The translations under genes and the position numbers were made by a program. Below, piece after piece: positions 1 to 6,685 of a stretch of 23,099 nucleotides of DNA. The number at the start of each line of letters is the position of its first letter. Positions within the stretch are counted from its first letter, which is position 1. The DNA comes from Lactobacillaceae bacterium UBA639 (GTDB taxonomy: Bacteria > Bacillota > Bacilli > Lactobacillales > Lactobacillaceae): assembly GCA_002299975.1 (NCBI GenBank), contig DBOT01000106.1:6347-29445 (forward strand), in the 5' to 3' direction. The notes under the pieces were generated by a model. That model searched no databases and was not told where the DNA came from. It saw only the letters and a list, made by a program, of their open reading frames with translations.

Positions 1-185
1 GGTGCCATGGGAACACACATCAACCCCCGCGCATACTTGGTCATAAAGTTGACTTTGGCTGGAGTGGCCTTGCTGGCGAGACCAATCATATCGCCCTCGG
101 CTTCGCGGTCCTGATCGTCCATCACAATCACCAGTCCACCATTCTTCAGCTGTGCCAGTGCATCCTGGATTTTTTTAACATTCAT
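1..185 (-). CDS. ribBA: 3,4-dihydroxy-2-butanone-4-phosphate synthase, N-terminal part (RibB/RibBA), cut by window edge
   Basis: The first 61 residues are visible, beginning MNVKKIQDALAQLKNGG and containing VIVMDDQDREAEGDMI. This is the DHBP synthase signature (acidic DxxxREnEGD loop) that binds Mg2+ and ribulose 5-phosphate. The enzyme makes the four-carbon precursor of the riboflavin xylene ring. The start ATG overlaps the ribE stop by one base (TAATG), so translation is probably coupled within the ribD-ribE-ribBA operon. In Firmicutes this protein is usually fused to GTP cyclohydrolase II (RibBA); the fusion cannot be seen here because the gene runs off the left edge. The family call is sure; ribB versus ribBA is inferred from gene order. 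Confidence 0.9.
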   Translation of the reverse strand, partial: MNVKKIQDALAQLKNGGLVIVMDDQDREAEGDMIGLASKATPAKVNFMTKYARGLMCVPMA

Positions 186-787
186 TACTTCAGCCCCACT
201 TTCATATTTCTTGCAACATACTTACCCAAGATATCGGTCTCCATATTGACTAGGTCACCAACTTGCAGCCCATCGAGGTTGGTCACCGCCTGGGTATGGG
301 GAATCAAGCCGACACTAAAGTCGTTCTCACCGGCCCGCATTACCGTCAGGCTGACCCCGTTGATGGCGACACTGCCTTGTGAAACTACCTGGTCACGAAG
401 CCACGATGGCAGCGCAAAGGTCAATTCAATGGCATTTTCGTTCACTCGACGGTCAATCACCCGGGTGACCTCATCGACGTGGCCCGTTACAATATGGCCT
501 TCCAGTCGGTCCCCGATTTTCAGCGAGCGCTCGAGATTTACTAGGTCGCCAACTCGCCGCTCCTTGAAGATCGTCTTGATAAAGCTCTGCGGCATTAATG
601 TAACGGTGAAGCCGTCATCAACAAACTGCTCGATTGTCAGACAGGTACCGTCGACCGCAATTGAATCGCCAACTACCGCCCCTTTCAAAAAATCACTTGC
701 CTGTGGGACCACAGTTAAATGCATTGTCTCCCCAGTTTGCTCCAACAGGCGGATCTTTCCCGTCGTTCCGATTAGTCCACTAAACAT
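185..787 (-). CDS. ribE: Riboflavin synthase, alpha subunit
   Basis: A 200-residue protein that converts two 6,7-dimethyl-8-ribityllumazine molecules into riboflavin plus a pyrimidine. It shows the family's internal duplication: an N-terminal barrel with MFSGLIG and GDSIAVDGTCLTI (about residues 40-52), then a second barrel with GHIVTGHVD (97-105) and VAINGVSLTV (140-149). The open frame extends six codons upstream, but the ATG at 787 gives the canonical MF(S/T)G start and has GGGAGC just before it, so I chose it. The start lies inside the end of ribD (8-base overlap), which implies translational coupling. The stop overlaps the next gene. Length is normal for the family. Confidence 0.95.
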   Translation of the reverse strand: MFSGLIGTTGKIRLLEQTGETMHLTVVPQASDFLKGAVVGDSIAVDGTCLTIEQFVDDGFTVTLMPQSFIKTIFKERRVGDLVNLERSLKIGDRLEGHIVTGHVDEVTRVIDRRVNENAIELTFALPSWLRDQVVSQGSVAINGVSLTVMRAGENDFSVGLIPHTQAVTNLDGLQVGDLVNMETDILGKYVARNMKVGLK

Positions 788-1829
788 TAGCTCCCATCCT
801 CTCAACTATTCTGATATTGTCTCCTAAAAGTTCTCCTGCTGCGTCCTTAGGGTGCCAAGCACTAGCCACCCCATGTTCGCCAAGCCAACCAGCACCCTGA
901 TAGGTCAGGAGCTCATTGACCAGCCCACTCTTCAGGAAAGCCCGGTGAATGGTCGGCCCACCCTCAATATAGAGGGCCTGCAAGCCGCGACGGCCACACT
1001 CAGTTACAACCGACGGGATACCAGCATCCATCTGGTAGATCACCTCAGCATGACTATCAGCCAGCCGCTCCTTCAATGTGGGATCACTGGTGAAGACCCA
1101 GGTAGGTGCGGCCCCATCTTGCAATAACTGGAGGGCTGAATGCTGCGCCAGACGGCCCCGTCGGTCGAGAATAATCCGGACCGGAGGAAAGCCGGTTGAC
1201 GCCGTGGTCAGGAGGGTGGGATTGTCGACAATGGCCGTTTGACTACCGATGACGATCCCGTGAAACCAGGCCCGCTCTTGGTGAACCCGGTCATAAACTG
1301 CTTGATTGGTAATCGTGGTCCGCTCTCCGGGAGCCGCAGCCACCTTGCCATCACGTGACACTGCCTGCTTGAGTGTGACCCATGGCCGGTGCTTCTGAAA
1401 ATAAAAGTTGTAGTGGGGATTCACCGCCGCGGCCCGGTCAGCCAGGACTCCCGTGACAACCTCCAGTCCGCTATCACGTAACCGACGAATTCCCTTCCCG
1501 GTCACCAGCGCATGGGGATCGGTCTCCGCAACCACGACCCGTCGGATCCCTGAATCAACGATCAGGTCCGCACACGGCGGCTGGTTCCCGTAGTGGCTGC
1601 AGGGTTCCAGGGTCACATACAGGGTCGCACCCTGCAATTGGGAGGCTGTTAACTTCCTGATCGCGTCCCGTTCTGCGTGAACTCCGCCGAATTCGTGGGT
1701 GTGTCCCGTCGCCAGGAGCTGGTTATCCTTGACGACCACAGCGCCGACCCGGGGGTTCTGCCAGGTCGTATAATCAGCCCGCCTTGCCTGCACAATTGCT
1801 AAACCCATCCATTTTTCATCAACTTGCAT
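780..1829 (-). CDS. ribD: Bifunctional pyrimidine deaminase / reductase RibD
   Basis: A 349-residue enzyme for the second and third steps of riboflavin synthesis from GTP. The N-terminal deaminase domain has the zinc site H51-A-E53 and PCSHYGNQPPC (P76-C77 ... C86). The C-terminal NADPH reductase domain starts near residue 148 (RPWVTLKQAVSRDGKVA). It is the first gene of the rib operon, directly downstream of the FMN riboswitch leader. A purine-rich GGGGAGGGAAG ribosome-binding site precedes the ATG. That site lies only a few bases beyond the second leader terminator, so read-through controls expression. Length and domain order are typical. Confidence 0.96.
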   Translation of the reverse strand: MQVDEKWMGLAIVQARRADYTTWQNPRVGAVVVKDNQLLATGHTHEFGGVHAERDAIRKLTASQLQGATLYVTLEPCSHYGNQPPCADLIVDSGIRRVVVAETDPHALVTGKGIRRLRDSGLEVVTGVLADRAAAVNPHYNFYFQKHRPWVTLKQAVSRDGKVAAAPGERTTITNQAVYDRVHQERAWFHGIVIGSQTAIVDNPTLLTTASTGFPPVRIILDRRGRLAQHSALQLLQDGAAPTWVFTSDPTLKERLADSHAEVIYQMDAGIPSVVTECGRRGLQALYIEGGPTIHRAFLKSGLVNELLTYQGAGWLGEHGVASAWHPKDAAGELLGDNIRIVERMGANV

Positions 1830-1847
1830 CTGTCTTCCCTCCCCAAC

Positions 1848-1877
1848 AAAAAAAGCTCCGAGAATATCTCTCGGGGC
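1848..1877 (-). terminator. Proximal rib leader terminator (riboswitch expression platform)
   Basis: A 9-position stem (GCCCCGAGA against TCTCGGAGC, one mismatch) with a 5-base loop, followed on the minus strand by seven Ts. It ends about 20 bases before the ribD ATG. Its 5' arm starts GCCCCGA, which is complementary to TCGGGGC at the 5' edge of the FMN aptamer, so an alternative pairing with the aptamer is possible. Ts also flank it on the plus strand. Confidence 0.8.
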
Positions 1878-1904
1878 TTTTTTACCTAGTCCTAGTACGG
1901 CTTT

Positions 1905-1939
1905 AAAAATAAAACCCGGATAATAAACAATTATCCGGG
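1905..1939 (-). terminator. Distal rib leader terminator hairpin
   Basis: A perfect 10-bp stem CCCGGATAAT/ATTATCCGGG with a 5-base loop, followed on the minus strand by TTTTATTTTT. It lies between the FMN aptamer and the proximal terminator. Small repeats around it (TACTAG at 1893-1898, and CTAGTA plus TACTAG in 1961-1980, plus-strand positions approximate) could pair across it as an antiterminator. Confidence 0.7.
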
Positions 1940-1987
1940 GTCATTAACGATATTTAAAAACACTACTAGTGTCCTAGTATATTGATT

Positions 1988-2122
1988 TCTTCTCCCATCC
2001 AGACTTTAACTGTCGGTACCAGACTCGCACTGGTTCAACCGCTAATCGTAATGATCAGCGGGTCACGGACTCCAAGATTAACTTGTTACCGTCGGTTGGG
2101 AATTTCACCCTGCCCCGAAGAA
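1988..2122 (-). promoter_or_regulatory. FMN riboswitch (RFN element)
   Basis: Read on the minus strand, the conserved RFN blocks appear in order: CTTCGGGGCAGGGTGAAATT at the 5' side, then CCGACGGT, a variable arm, GACCCGCTG, GTACCGACAGTTAAAGTCTG and GGATGGGAGAAGA at the 3' side. These are the hallmark conserved strands of the FMN aptamer. Bound FMN is expected to favour the downstream terminators and shut off ribD-ribE-ribBA. Confidence 0.96.
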
Positions 2123-2141
2123 ATATATTTAATTTATTTTA

Positions 2142-2170
2142 AGAATACTATCTAACTTGCCGTTTGTAAA
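2142..2170 (-). promoter_or_regulatory. Sigma-A promoter of the rib operon
   Basis: TTTACA (2170-2165) and TATTCT (2147-2142) are separated by exactly 17 bases. The predicted start is about 12 bases before the first conserved riboswitch strand. It begins immediately after the stop codon of the ABC permease gene, with no terminator in between. Confidence 0.65.
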
Positions 2171-2175
2171 GAACT

Positions 2176-2811
2176 TCACTTAACCATTTTCAACCAACGA
2201 TGCGTCAGCACCCACTGCAATAGCCAGATCAAACCGGCACAGACGAGGGTTAGGGCCATCGTCAACAGGGTTCCCCAGAGAATTGGGACCACCTGCTGAT
2301 TCTGCAGGCCATCGAAGAGCAGCTGCCCCAGCCCACCGGCGTTAATCGTGGCCGCAATGGTAGCCATCGCCATCGTCGACGCCAGGGCCACCTGGATACC
2401 GCTGAAGATCGCCGGCATTGCCAGAGGAAGCTGAACCTTATAAAAGGTCTGCCACCTGGTCATTCCCATTCCGTGGGCTACTTCGACCAGGCTTGGGTCC
2501 ACCCCCCGGATCCCGGTGATGAAGGAGCGCAGGAGAATATACTCACAGTAAACTGTCAAGACGATCACCGCCGTCCGCATTCCCAGGCCCGAGAAAGGTA
2601 ATAGGAGGGCAAAGAAGGCGAAGCTGGGGATCGAATACAGCAGGGAGAAAAAGTAGACCAGACCGTTCAGCCAGTTTTGGCGACGCAGAAACACCAAAAC
2701 GAGCACCATTGCCACTAACAGGGCAATCAGCAGTGACAGCAGGACCATCTGGGCGTGCTGGCCGACCTCCTGCAGCATCTCACTGGAATTCATCTGCCAA
2801 TATTCAATCAT
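2176..2811 (-). CDS. Osmoprotectant-type ABC transporter permease (last gene of operon)
   Basis: A 211-residue membrane protein of the binding-protein-dependent permease family, related to OpuCB/OpuCD and ProW. Hydrophobic segments cover about residues 20-45, 50-75, 80-95, 135-160 and 175-205. The EAA-type loop that docks on the ATPase is visible as VEVAHGMGMTRWQTFYKVQL followed by PLAMPAI. Its ATG overlaps the ATPase gene by 8 bases. It is the fourth gene of binding protein-permease-ATPase-permease, the usual arrangement for glycine betaine/carnitine/choline uptake. No terminator follows its stop; the rib promoter and riboswitch come next. The precise substrate is inferred, not shown. Confidence 0.88.
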   Translation of the reverse strand: MIEYWQMNSSEMLQEVGQHAQMVLLSLLIALLVAMVLVLVFLRRQNWLNGLVYFFSLLYSIPSFAFFALLLPFSGLGMRTAVIVLTVYCEYILLRSFITGIRGVDPSLVEVAHGMGMTRWQTFYKVQLPLAMPAIFSGIQVALASTMAMATIAATINAGGLGQLLFDGLQNQQVVPILWGTLLTMALTLVCAGLIWLLQWVLTHRWLKMVK

Positions 2812-3574
2812 GGACCCACCCCCATAACTGCTCGTTTTGCTGGACGGTTCCTAACAGCTCCTTAACGAAGGTCGTTGCCGGATGGGTGACAACCTCCTCA
2901 GGGGTCGCAAATTGTTCAATCTTGCCGCCATGCATCACCATCACCCGCTGGCCGAGGAAGAGGGCTTCGTTGATGTCGTGGGTGACGAAGAGGAAGGTCT
3001 TGTTAGCCAGACTATCGTGGATCCGCTTGACCTCCCGCTGCAGTTCTAGCCGGGTCAGGGCGTCCAAAGCCCCAAACGGTTCATCAAACAGGACATAAGG
3101 GGGATTAGTCGCTAGGGCCCGGGCCACGCCAACCCGTTGTTGCTGACCACCCGACAGTTGGCTGGGGTAGCGATCCGCAAAGCTTTCTGGGTCGAGCTGG
3201 ACCAGCTTAAGGAGCTCTGTTACACGTGAAACAATTTTCTCATGTGGCCAGTTAAGCATCTTGGGAACGACCCCAATGTTCTGGGCAATTGTCATGTGTG
3301 GAAAGAGACCAATCTGCTGAACCACGTAACCGATGTGCCGGCGGAGATCAACGAGATCCTGGTCGGCCAGCTTCTTACCCCCGATCAGGATCTCACCAGC
3401 GCTCGGGGTGAGAAGACCGTTGATCATCTTAAGGAGGGTCGTCTTACCACTCCCTGAGGAACCAAGGATGGTGACGAACTCCCCCTCCTGGACGGTGAAG
3501 GAGAGGTCGGGGATGACCAAGTTGTCACCGAAGCTCTTTTGGACATGCTTAAATTGAATACTTGTTTTGGTCAT
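2804..3574 (-). CDS. Osmoprotectant-type ABC transporter ATP-binding protein, without CBS domains
   Basis: A 256-residue ATPase energising the transporter. Walker A GSSGSGKTT (38-46), Q-loop around 86-87 (VVQQIG), signature LSGGQQQR (140-147), Walker B YVLFDEP (160-166) and the switch histidine H199 (FVTHD) are all present. It resembles OpuCA/ProV. The canonical OpuCA proteins carry about 120 further residues with two CBS domains, which sense ionic strength or c-di-AMP; this protein stops soon after the ATPase core. Its start lies 26 bases inside the upstream permease gene, with AGGAAGG as ribosome-binding site. Confidence 0.92.
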   Translation of the reverse strand: MTKTSIQFKHVQKSFGDNLVIPDLSFTVQEGEFVTILGSSGSGKTTLLKMINGLLTPSAGEILIGGKKLADQDLVDLRRHIGYVVQQIGLFPHMTIAQNIGVVPKMLNWPHEKIVSRVTELLKLVQLDPESFADRYPSQLSGGQQQRVGVARALATNPPYVLFDEPFGALDALTRLELQREVKRIHDSLANKTFLFVTHDINEALFLGQRVMVMHGGKIEQFATPEEVVTHPATTFVKELLGTVQQNEQLWGWVHD

Positions 3575-4199
3575 TTCTTTGTACCTTCCTAATCAAAAAA
3601 TCAAAACCGAGCATTGATAACAGCGAGAGCAGGGCCACACTGACCCCACCGATCACGACATAGGACATGTCGTACAGACCCAGGCCGGTGAAAATTAACG
3701 TTCCCAAGCCCCCAGCACCGATGTAGGTCGCCAGGGTCGCACTGGCGATGATTTCCACCAGGGCCAGCTTGATCCCGTTCAGAATGTAGGGCATTGCCAA
3801 CGGGATTTCGATCTGCCGCCGCAGTTGTCGCCGATCCATCCCCAAGGCTAAACCGACTTCCTTATAGGTGGGACTGACCTCATTGAAACCCAGAATAGTA
3901 TTGATCATCAATGGTGGCAAAGCCAGGACAACCAGGGCGATCAAAGCCGGGACGATTCCGGTCCCAATGAACGGGATCAGTAGAAACAACAGAGCCAGGC
4001 TGGGAATAATCCGTAGTACCTGGGCGAAGGCGGTACAGAAACTGGCCACCGCTTTGACCCGGGAACCGAGATAGCCCAGTGGCAAGGCAATTACCATCGC
4101 GATGGCCAGGGTACTGACGCTCAGCAAGATATGCTGGCCGACGTATTGCCAGTACTGGCCGCTATCGGTTTGAAAATAATGAATAATCTGCGCTAACAA
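3549..4199 (-). CDS. Osmoprotectant-type ABC transporter permease (second gene, TTG start)
   Basis: A 216-residue inner-membrane permease of the OpuCB/OpuCD type. Membrane segments lie at about residues 22-45, 55-75, 80-98, 145-165 and 180-200. The ATPase-docking loop reads KEVGLALGMDRRQLRRQIEI followed by PLAMPYI. The start codon is TTG at 4199, supported by a perfect AGGAGG seven bases upstream and by the family N-terminus; no nearby ATG fits. It partners with the second permease (2176-2811), ATPase and binding protein. An inverted repeat separates it from the binding-protein gene upstream. Confidence 0.88.
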   Translation of the reverse strand: MLAQIIHYFQTDSGQYWQYVGQHILLSVSTLAIAMVIALPLGYLGSRVKAVASFCTAFAQVLRIIPSLALLFLLIPFIGTGIVPALIALVVLALPPLMINTILGFNEVSPTYKEVGLALGMDRRQLRRQIEIPLAMPYILNGIKLALVEIIASATLATYIGAGGLGTLIFTGLGLYDMSYVVIGGVSVALLSLLSMLGFDFLIRKVQRNDQNKYSI

Positions 4200-4220
4200 G
4201 GGTTGCCTCCTGATATAAAT

Positions 4221-4248
4221 AAAGCTGTGATCTGTTTATCACAGCTTT
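4221..4248. other. Intercistronic hairpin between binding-protein and permease genes
   Basis: A perfect 11-bp inverted repeat AAAGCTGTGAT/ATCACAGCTTT with a 6-base loop, 7 bases after the binding-protein stop. On the minus strand it is followed only by ATTTATAT, a poor terminator tail. It probably stabilises the upstream mRNA or causes partial termination, so the binding protein would be made in excess over the membrane subunits. Confidence 0.6.
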
Positions 4249-4255
4249 CAACGGT

Positions 4256-5155
4256 TTACTTCATATTCTTATTATACCAATTCTGGGCGACGGTACGATA
4301 ATTTTGCCCGTCAACACCGACCTGCTTATTTAGCTGAGTTACCGCCTTGGTGGTCAACTTAGCATCAACCTTGTTCAGCGTCTTTTCCATCTTTGGATAA
4401 CGCTTGACGGCCTGCTTGTTAGCCAGCGGAACCAGGTTGTATGGTGGCCAGATGTTCTTGTTATCCTTGACAAGTTGGAACTTACTGGTAGCTAACTGGC
4501 CATCTGTCGTGGAAACCGGTGCTGCATCGGCCTTGCCCTGCGCCATGATCTTGTAGAGCAGGTTGGCGTCATAGTCCTTGATCGACTTGAAGTCGAATTT
4601 GCCATAGGCCTTATTCATTGCTGGCAGCGCATCCGGCCGCTTTTCAAACTCACCCTGAGAGGCAAAGCGAATCTTACCCGCCTGCTTTTGGAGATCACTC
4701 AAGTCCTTAATGTGGTACTTCTTGGCCACACTAGTCCGAATCCCAACCCCCTGACGGTTATCATCAGGAGCGTAGTTGAAGGTAGTCAGGCCATCCTTAG
4801 CAACCCCTTTGCGGGCAATGCTGGCCATCTGGGCGGCGGACTTACCTTGACCATTCTTCTTCAGGTAGGCCGTCACAATCGTCCCCGTATATTCAGGGTA
4901 AACATCTACTTGGCCTGTTTTTGCGGCCTTGTAGACCACCGAGTTAGAAATATTCTGCTTCCGGGTCACCTTGTAGCCCGCATGCTCGAGAGCGATGGCG
5001 TAGATCTCACTGACCGTCTTACTCTCCGGAACACTCTTGGAACCAACAATGATTGGCTTATTGCTGGCAGCACTGGCTGTCGCTGGAGCCACCGTCCCCA
5101 TCAATAAGGTTGCGGTTGCCAACAGGGCTGCTACCATTAATTTTTTGAACTGCAT
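4256..5155 (-). CDS. Osmoprotectant-type substrate-binding protein (OpuCC/OsmoX family), non-lipobox
   Basis: A 299-residue exported binding protein. Residues 1-30 form a Sec signal: a short basic end, a hydrophobic core and ATASA-A before the mature IIVGSKSVPESK. The mature protein keeps family features: IIVGSK, SEIYAIALEHAG, QVDVYPEYTGT and the hinge/ligand-site region near DDNRQGVGIRT. It is first in the operon and would feed glycine betaine, carnitine or choline to the permeases. No cysteine follows the signal, so it is not a lipoprotein, which is unusual for a Gram-positive ABC binding protein. AAAGGAG precedes the ATG. The substrate is inferred from family. Confidence 0.9.
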   Translation of the reverse strand: MQFKKLMVAALLATATLLMGTVAPATASAASNKPIIVGSKSVPESKTVSEIYAIALEHAGYKVTRKQNISNSVVYKAAKTGQVDVYPEYTGTIVTAYLKKNGQGKSAAQMASIARKGVAKDGLTTFNYAPDDNRQGVGIRTSVAKKYHIKDLSDLQKQAGKIRFASQGEFEKRPDALPAMNKAYGKFDFKSIKDYDANLLYKIMAQGKADAAPVSTTDGQLATSKFQLVKDNKNIWPPYNLVPLANKQAVKRYPKMEKTLNKVDAKLTTKAVTQLNKQVGVDGQNYRTVAQNWYNKNMK

Positions 5156-5174
5156 GTCGATATCGCTCCTTTTT

Positions 5175-5191
5175 GTAACTTGTTAAGTTCC
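5175..5191. promoter_or_regulatory. Palindromic operator candidate 1, transporter side
   Basis: GTAACTTGTTAAGTTCC is a 7-3-7 inverted repeat with one mismatch. It lies just downstream of the predicted transporter transcription start (about 5195). It matches the second palindrome at 5251-5267 in its left arm, spacing and overall size. Confidence 0.55.
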
Positions 5192-5201
5192 ATCGACACC
5201 C

Positions 5202-5230
5202 ATAATAGTTTCTTAATTAGCTTTTGTCAA
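5202..5230 (-). promoter_or_regulatory. Sigma-A promoter of the ABC transporter operon
   Basis: TTGACA (5230-5225) and TATTAT (5207-5202) with a 17-base spacer: a perfect -35 and a 5/6 -10. The start site would be near 5195, giving a leader of about 40 bases. Confidence 0.8.
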
Positions 5231-5241
5231 CTCTTTTACTG

Positions 5242-5270
5242 TTGAAATTTGTAACTTAATAAATTACAAT
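5242..5270 (+). promoter_or_regulatory. Sigma-A promoter of the rrf2-nmrA operon
   Basis: TTGAAA (5242-5247), a 17-base spacer and TACAAT (5265-5270). The palindrome at 5251-5267 fills most of the spacer and covers the first half of the -10. Confidence 0.7.
5251..5267. promoter_or_regulatory. Palindromic operator candidate 2, inside the rrf2 promoter
   Basis: GTAACTTAATAAATTAC is a 7-3-7 inverted repeat with one mismatch, the same design as 5175-5191. A protein bound here would block RNA polymerase at the rrf2 promoter, consistent with autorepression by the adjacent Rrf2 regulator. Confidence 0.55.
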
Positions 5271-5292
5271 AGATGCAGAAGGAGTGATAAGC

Positions 5293-5748
5293 GTGAAGAT
5301 TTCAACCCGCTTCAGTGATAGCATCCATATTCTTGCTTTCATCAATATCTATCACGGTAAGGTTCCCCTGACTAGTAACAACATTGCTTCCAGCATCGGC
5401 ACCTCCCCCGTCGTGGTTCGGCGTCTGATGAGTCAATTGCGCAAGGCGGGGTTGCTCAATACCGTCCACGGGGCCGCCGAGCCATCACTGGCCAAGGACC
5501 CAACCGCCATCTCACTGTACGACGTGTTCCTCGCGGTCGAGGATGACCCCCACCTCTTTACAATTGACCGCAAGACCAATCCAGAATGCATTGTCGGGGG
5601 TAATATCCAGGAAACCCTCACTGAGGCCTACCACCAGGCCGAGGTAGCGGCAGAAGCTAAACTGGCTCGGACCAGCCTCCAAGACATCATCGATACCATC
5701 CTGGTTAAGCAGGCCCAAAAAGAAGCTAAACAAAGAAAGGAAGATTAA
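5293..5748 (+). CDS. Rrf2-family transcriptional regulator with a single cysteine
   Basis: A 151-residue winged-helix regulator. The N-terminus MKISTRFSDSIHILAFI is typical of Rrf2 proteins; the DNA-binding domain spans about 23-60 (LTSNNIASSIGTSPVVVRRL), followed by the family GAxxxSLAKDP segment and a long C-terminal dimerisation helix. I use the GTG at 5293: GGAG lies 8 bases upstream, whereas the earlier GTG at 5284 overlaps that site. Only one cysteine (C99, PECIVGG) is present, so a three-Cys Fe-S cluster as in IscR/NsrR is excluded; a thiol switch or ligand sensing is possible. Two bases separate it from the oxidoreductase gene. It probably controls its own operon and perhaps the divergent transporter. 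Confidence 0.9.
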   Translation: MKISTRFSDSIHILAFINIYHGKVPLTSNNIASSIGTSPVVVRRLMSQLRKAGLLNTVHGAAEPSLAKDPTAISLYDVFLAVEDDPHLFTIDRKTNPECIVGGNIQETLTEAYHQAEVAAEAKLARTSLQDIIDTILVKQAQKEAKQRKED

Positions 5749-5750
5749 TT

Positions 5751-6611
5751 ATGAAGTATCTAATTACTGGCGCCACTGGTCACCTCGGCCAAAAAGTGGT
5801 TGCCCAACTCAGCAAGCTAACTGCTAAGCAAAACATTCGCCTGGGCGTTCACACCCCCGCCAAGGCCGCCCACTTCAAGGATGAAGGTTATGAGATCGCT
5901 GCGATCGACTACCAAGACGTTGCCAAGATGACAGCTGCCTTCACGGGCGTCGACGTTCTTATCTACATCCCCAGCTTGACCTACGACGTCCAGGGCCGGA
6001 TCAACGAGTTTGAAAACTCCCTGACCGCCATGAAGCAGGCCGGGGTCAATAACCTGGTTGATGTCAGCTTCATTGCCGACCAATACAACAATCCTTTCCA
6101 GATGGCTGGCTACTACGCCTACCTCCCTGCTCGACTTGCCTCATCAGGCCTTCAGTACGCGGTTCTCAAGAATGCCCTCTACGCTGACCCGCTGATCCCC
6201 TACCTACCAGAGTTGATCGAACGGCAGAACGTGATCTACCCAATCGGTGACCAGGCAATGAGCTTCATCAGCCGACAGGACAGCGCCGAAGCCATTGCTA
6301 ACGTGGCCGTCAAGCCCTACCTTCGTGACCACGGCCAGAACTACCTGTTATCCATGGAACAGAACTACAACATGGTCGAGTTGGCCCACCTGATGACCCA
6401 GGCAACGGGGAAGCAAATCGGCTATGCCCCAGTCACCATCCAGGAATTCGCCAATATCTACCGGGCCGAGGGTGACGGGGACGAGCTTGCCTCGATGTAC
6501 CACGCCGCTGCCATGGGCTTGATGGATGGTGTCACCCGTGATTTCCGGCACATCACCGGCCATGCCCCACAGGATATGGAAAGCTTCCTCAAGGAAAACT
6601 ACCAACGTTAA
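5751..6611 (+). CDS. NmrA-like NAD(P)-binding oxidoreductase (QOR2 type)
   Basis: A 286-residue atypical short-chain dehydrogenase. The dinucleotide motif ITGATGHLGQKV sits at residues 5-16 at the end of the first beta strand. The body follows the NmrA/NAD(P)H:quinone oxidoreductase 2 pattern (MKQAGVNNLVDVS, a YY-pair region near 121, and NALYADPLIP). Likely role: a soluble quinone or aldehyde reductase, or a redox sensor; the substrate is not evident. It is cotranscribed with the Rrf2 regulator (2-base gap, AGGAAG as ribosome-binding site) and ends before a strong bidirectional terminator. Rrf2-NmrA pairs are commonly redox or electrophile responsive, but that is family knowledge, not seen here. 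Confidence 0.85.
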   Translation: MKYLITGATGHLGQKVVAQLSKLTAKQNIRLGVHTPAKAAHFKDEGYEIAAIDYQDVAKMTAAFTGVDVLIYIPSLTYDVQGRINEFENSLTAMKQAGVNNLVDVSFIADQYNNPFQMAGYYAYLPARLASSGLQYAVLKNALYADPLIPYLPELIERQNVIYPIGDQAMSFISRQDSAEAIANVAVKPYLRDHGQNYLLSMEQNYNMVELAHLMTQATGKQIGYAPVTIQEFANIYRAEGDGDELASMYHAAAMGLMDGVTRDFRHITGHAPQDMESFLKENYQR

Positions 6612-6624
6612 TAACGCTCAACTT

Positions 6625-6670
6625 AATAAGGCGCCGTCCGATCAGCCAGACCGGACAGCGCCTTATTTTT
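6625..6670. terminator. Bidirectional terminator between convergent nmrA-like and lysR genes
   Basis: A long stem AATAAGGCGCCGTCCG against CGGACAGCGCCTTATT (one mismatch) followed by TTTTT on the plus strand and AT-rich sequence on the other side. It lies between two convergent stop codons and can serve both. Confidence 0.88.
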
Positions 6671-6685
6671 ACTTCAAAAAATCAA

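Noticed and set aside
246..827. A 193-codon plus-strand frame opposite ribE.
   Set aside because: The Ser/Thr/Arg-rich product has no family features and mirrors the riboflavin synthase gene.
5284..5292. An earlier GTG start for the Rrf2 gene.
   Set aside because: That GTG is part of the GGAGTG ribosome-binding region; starting at 5293 gives the family N-terminus MKISTRF and correct spacing.
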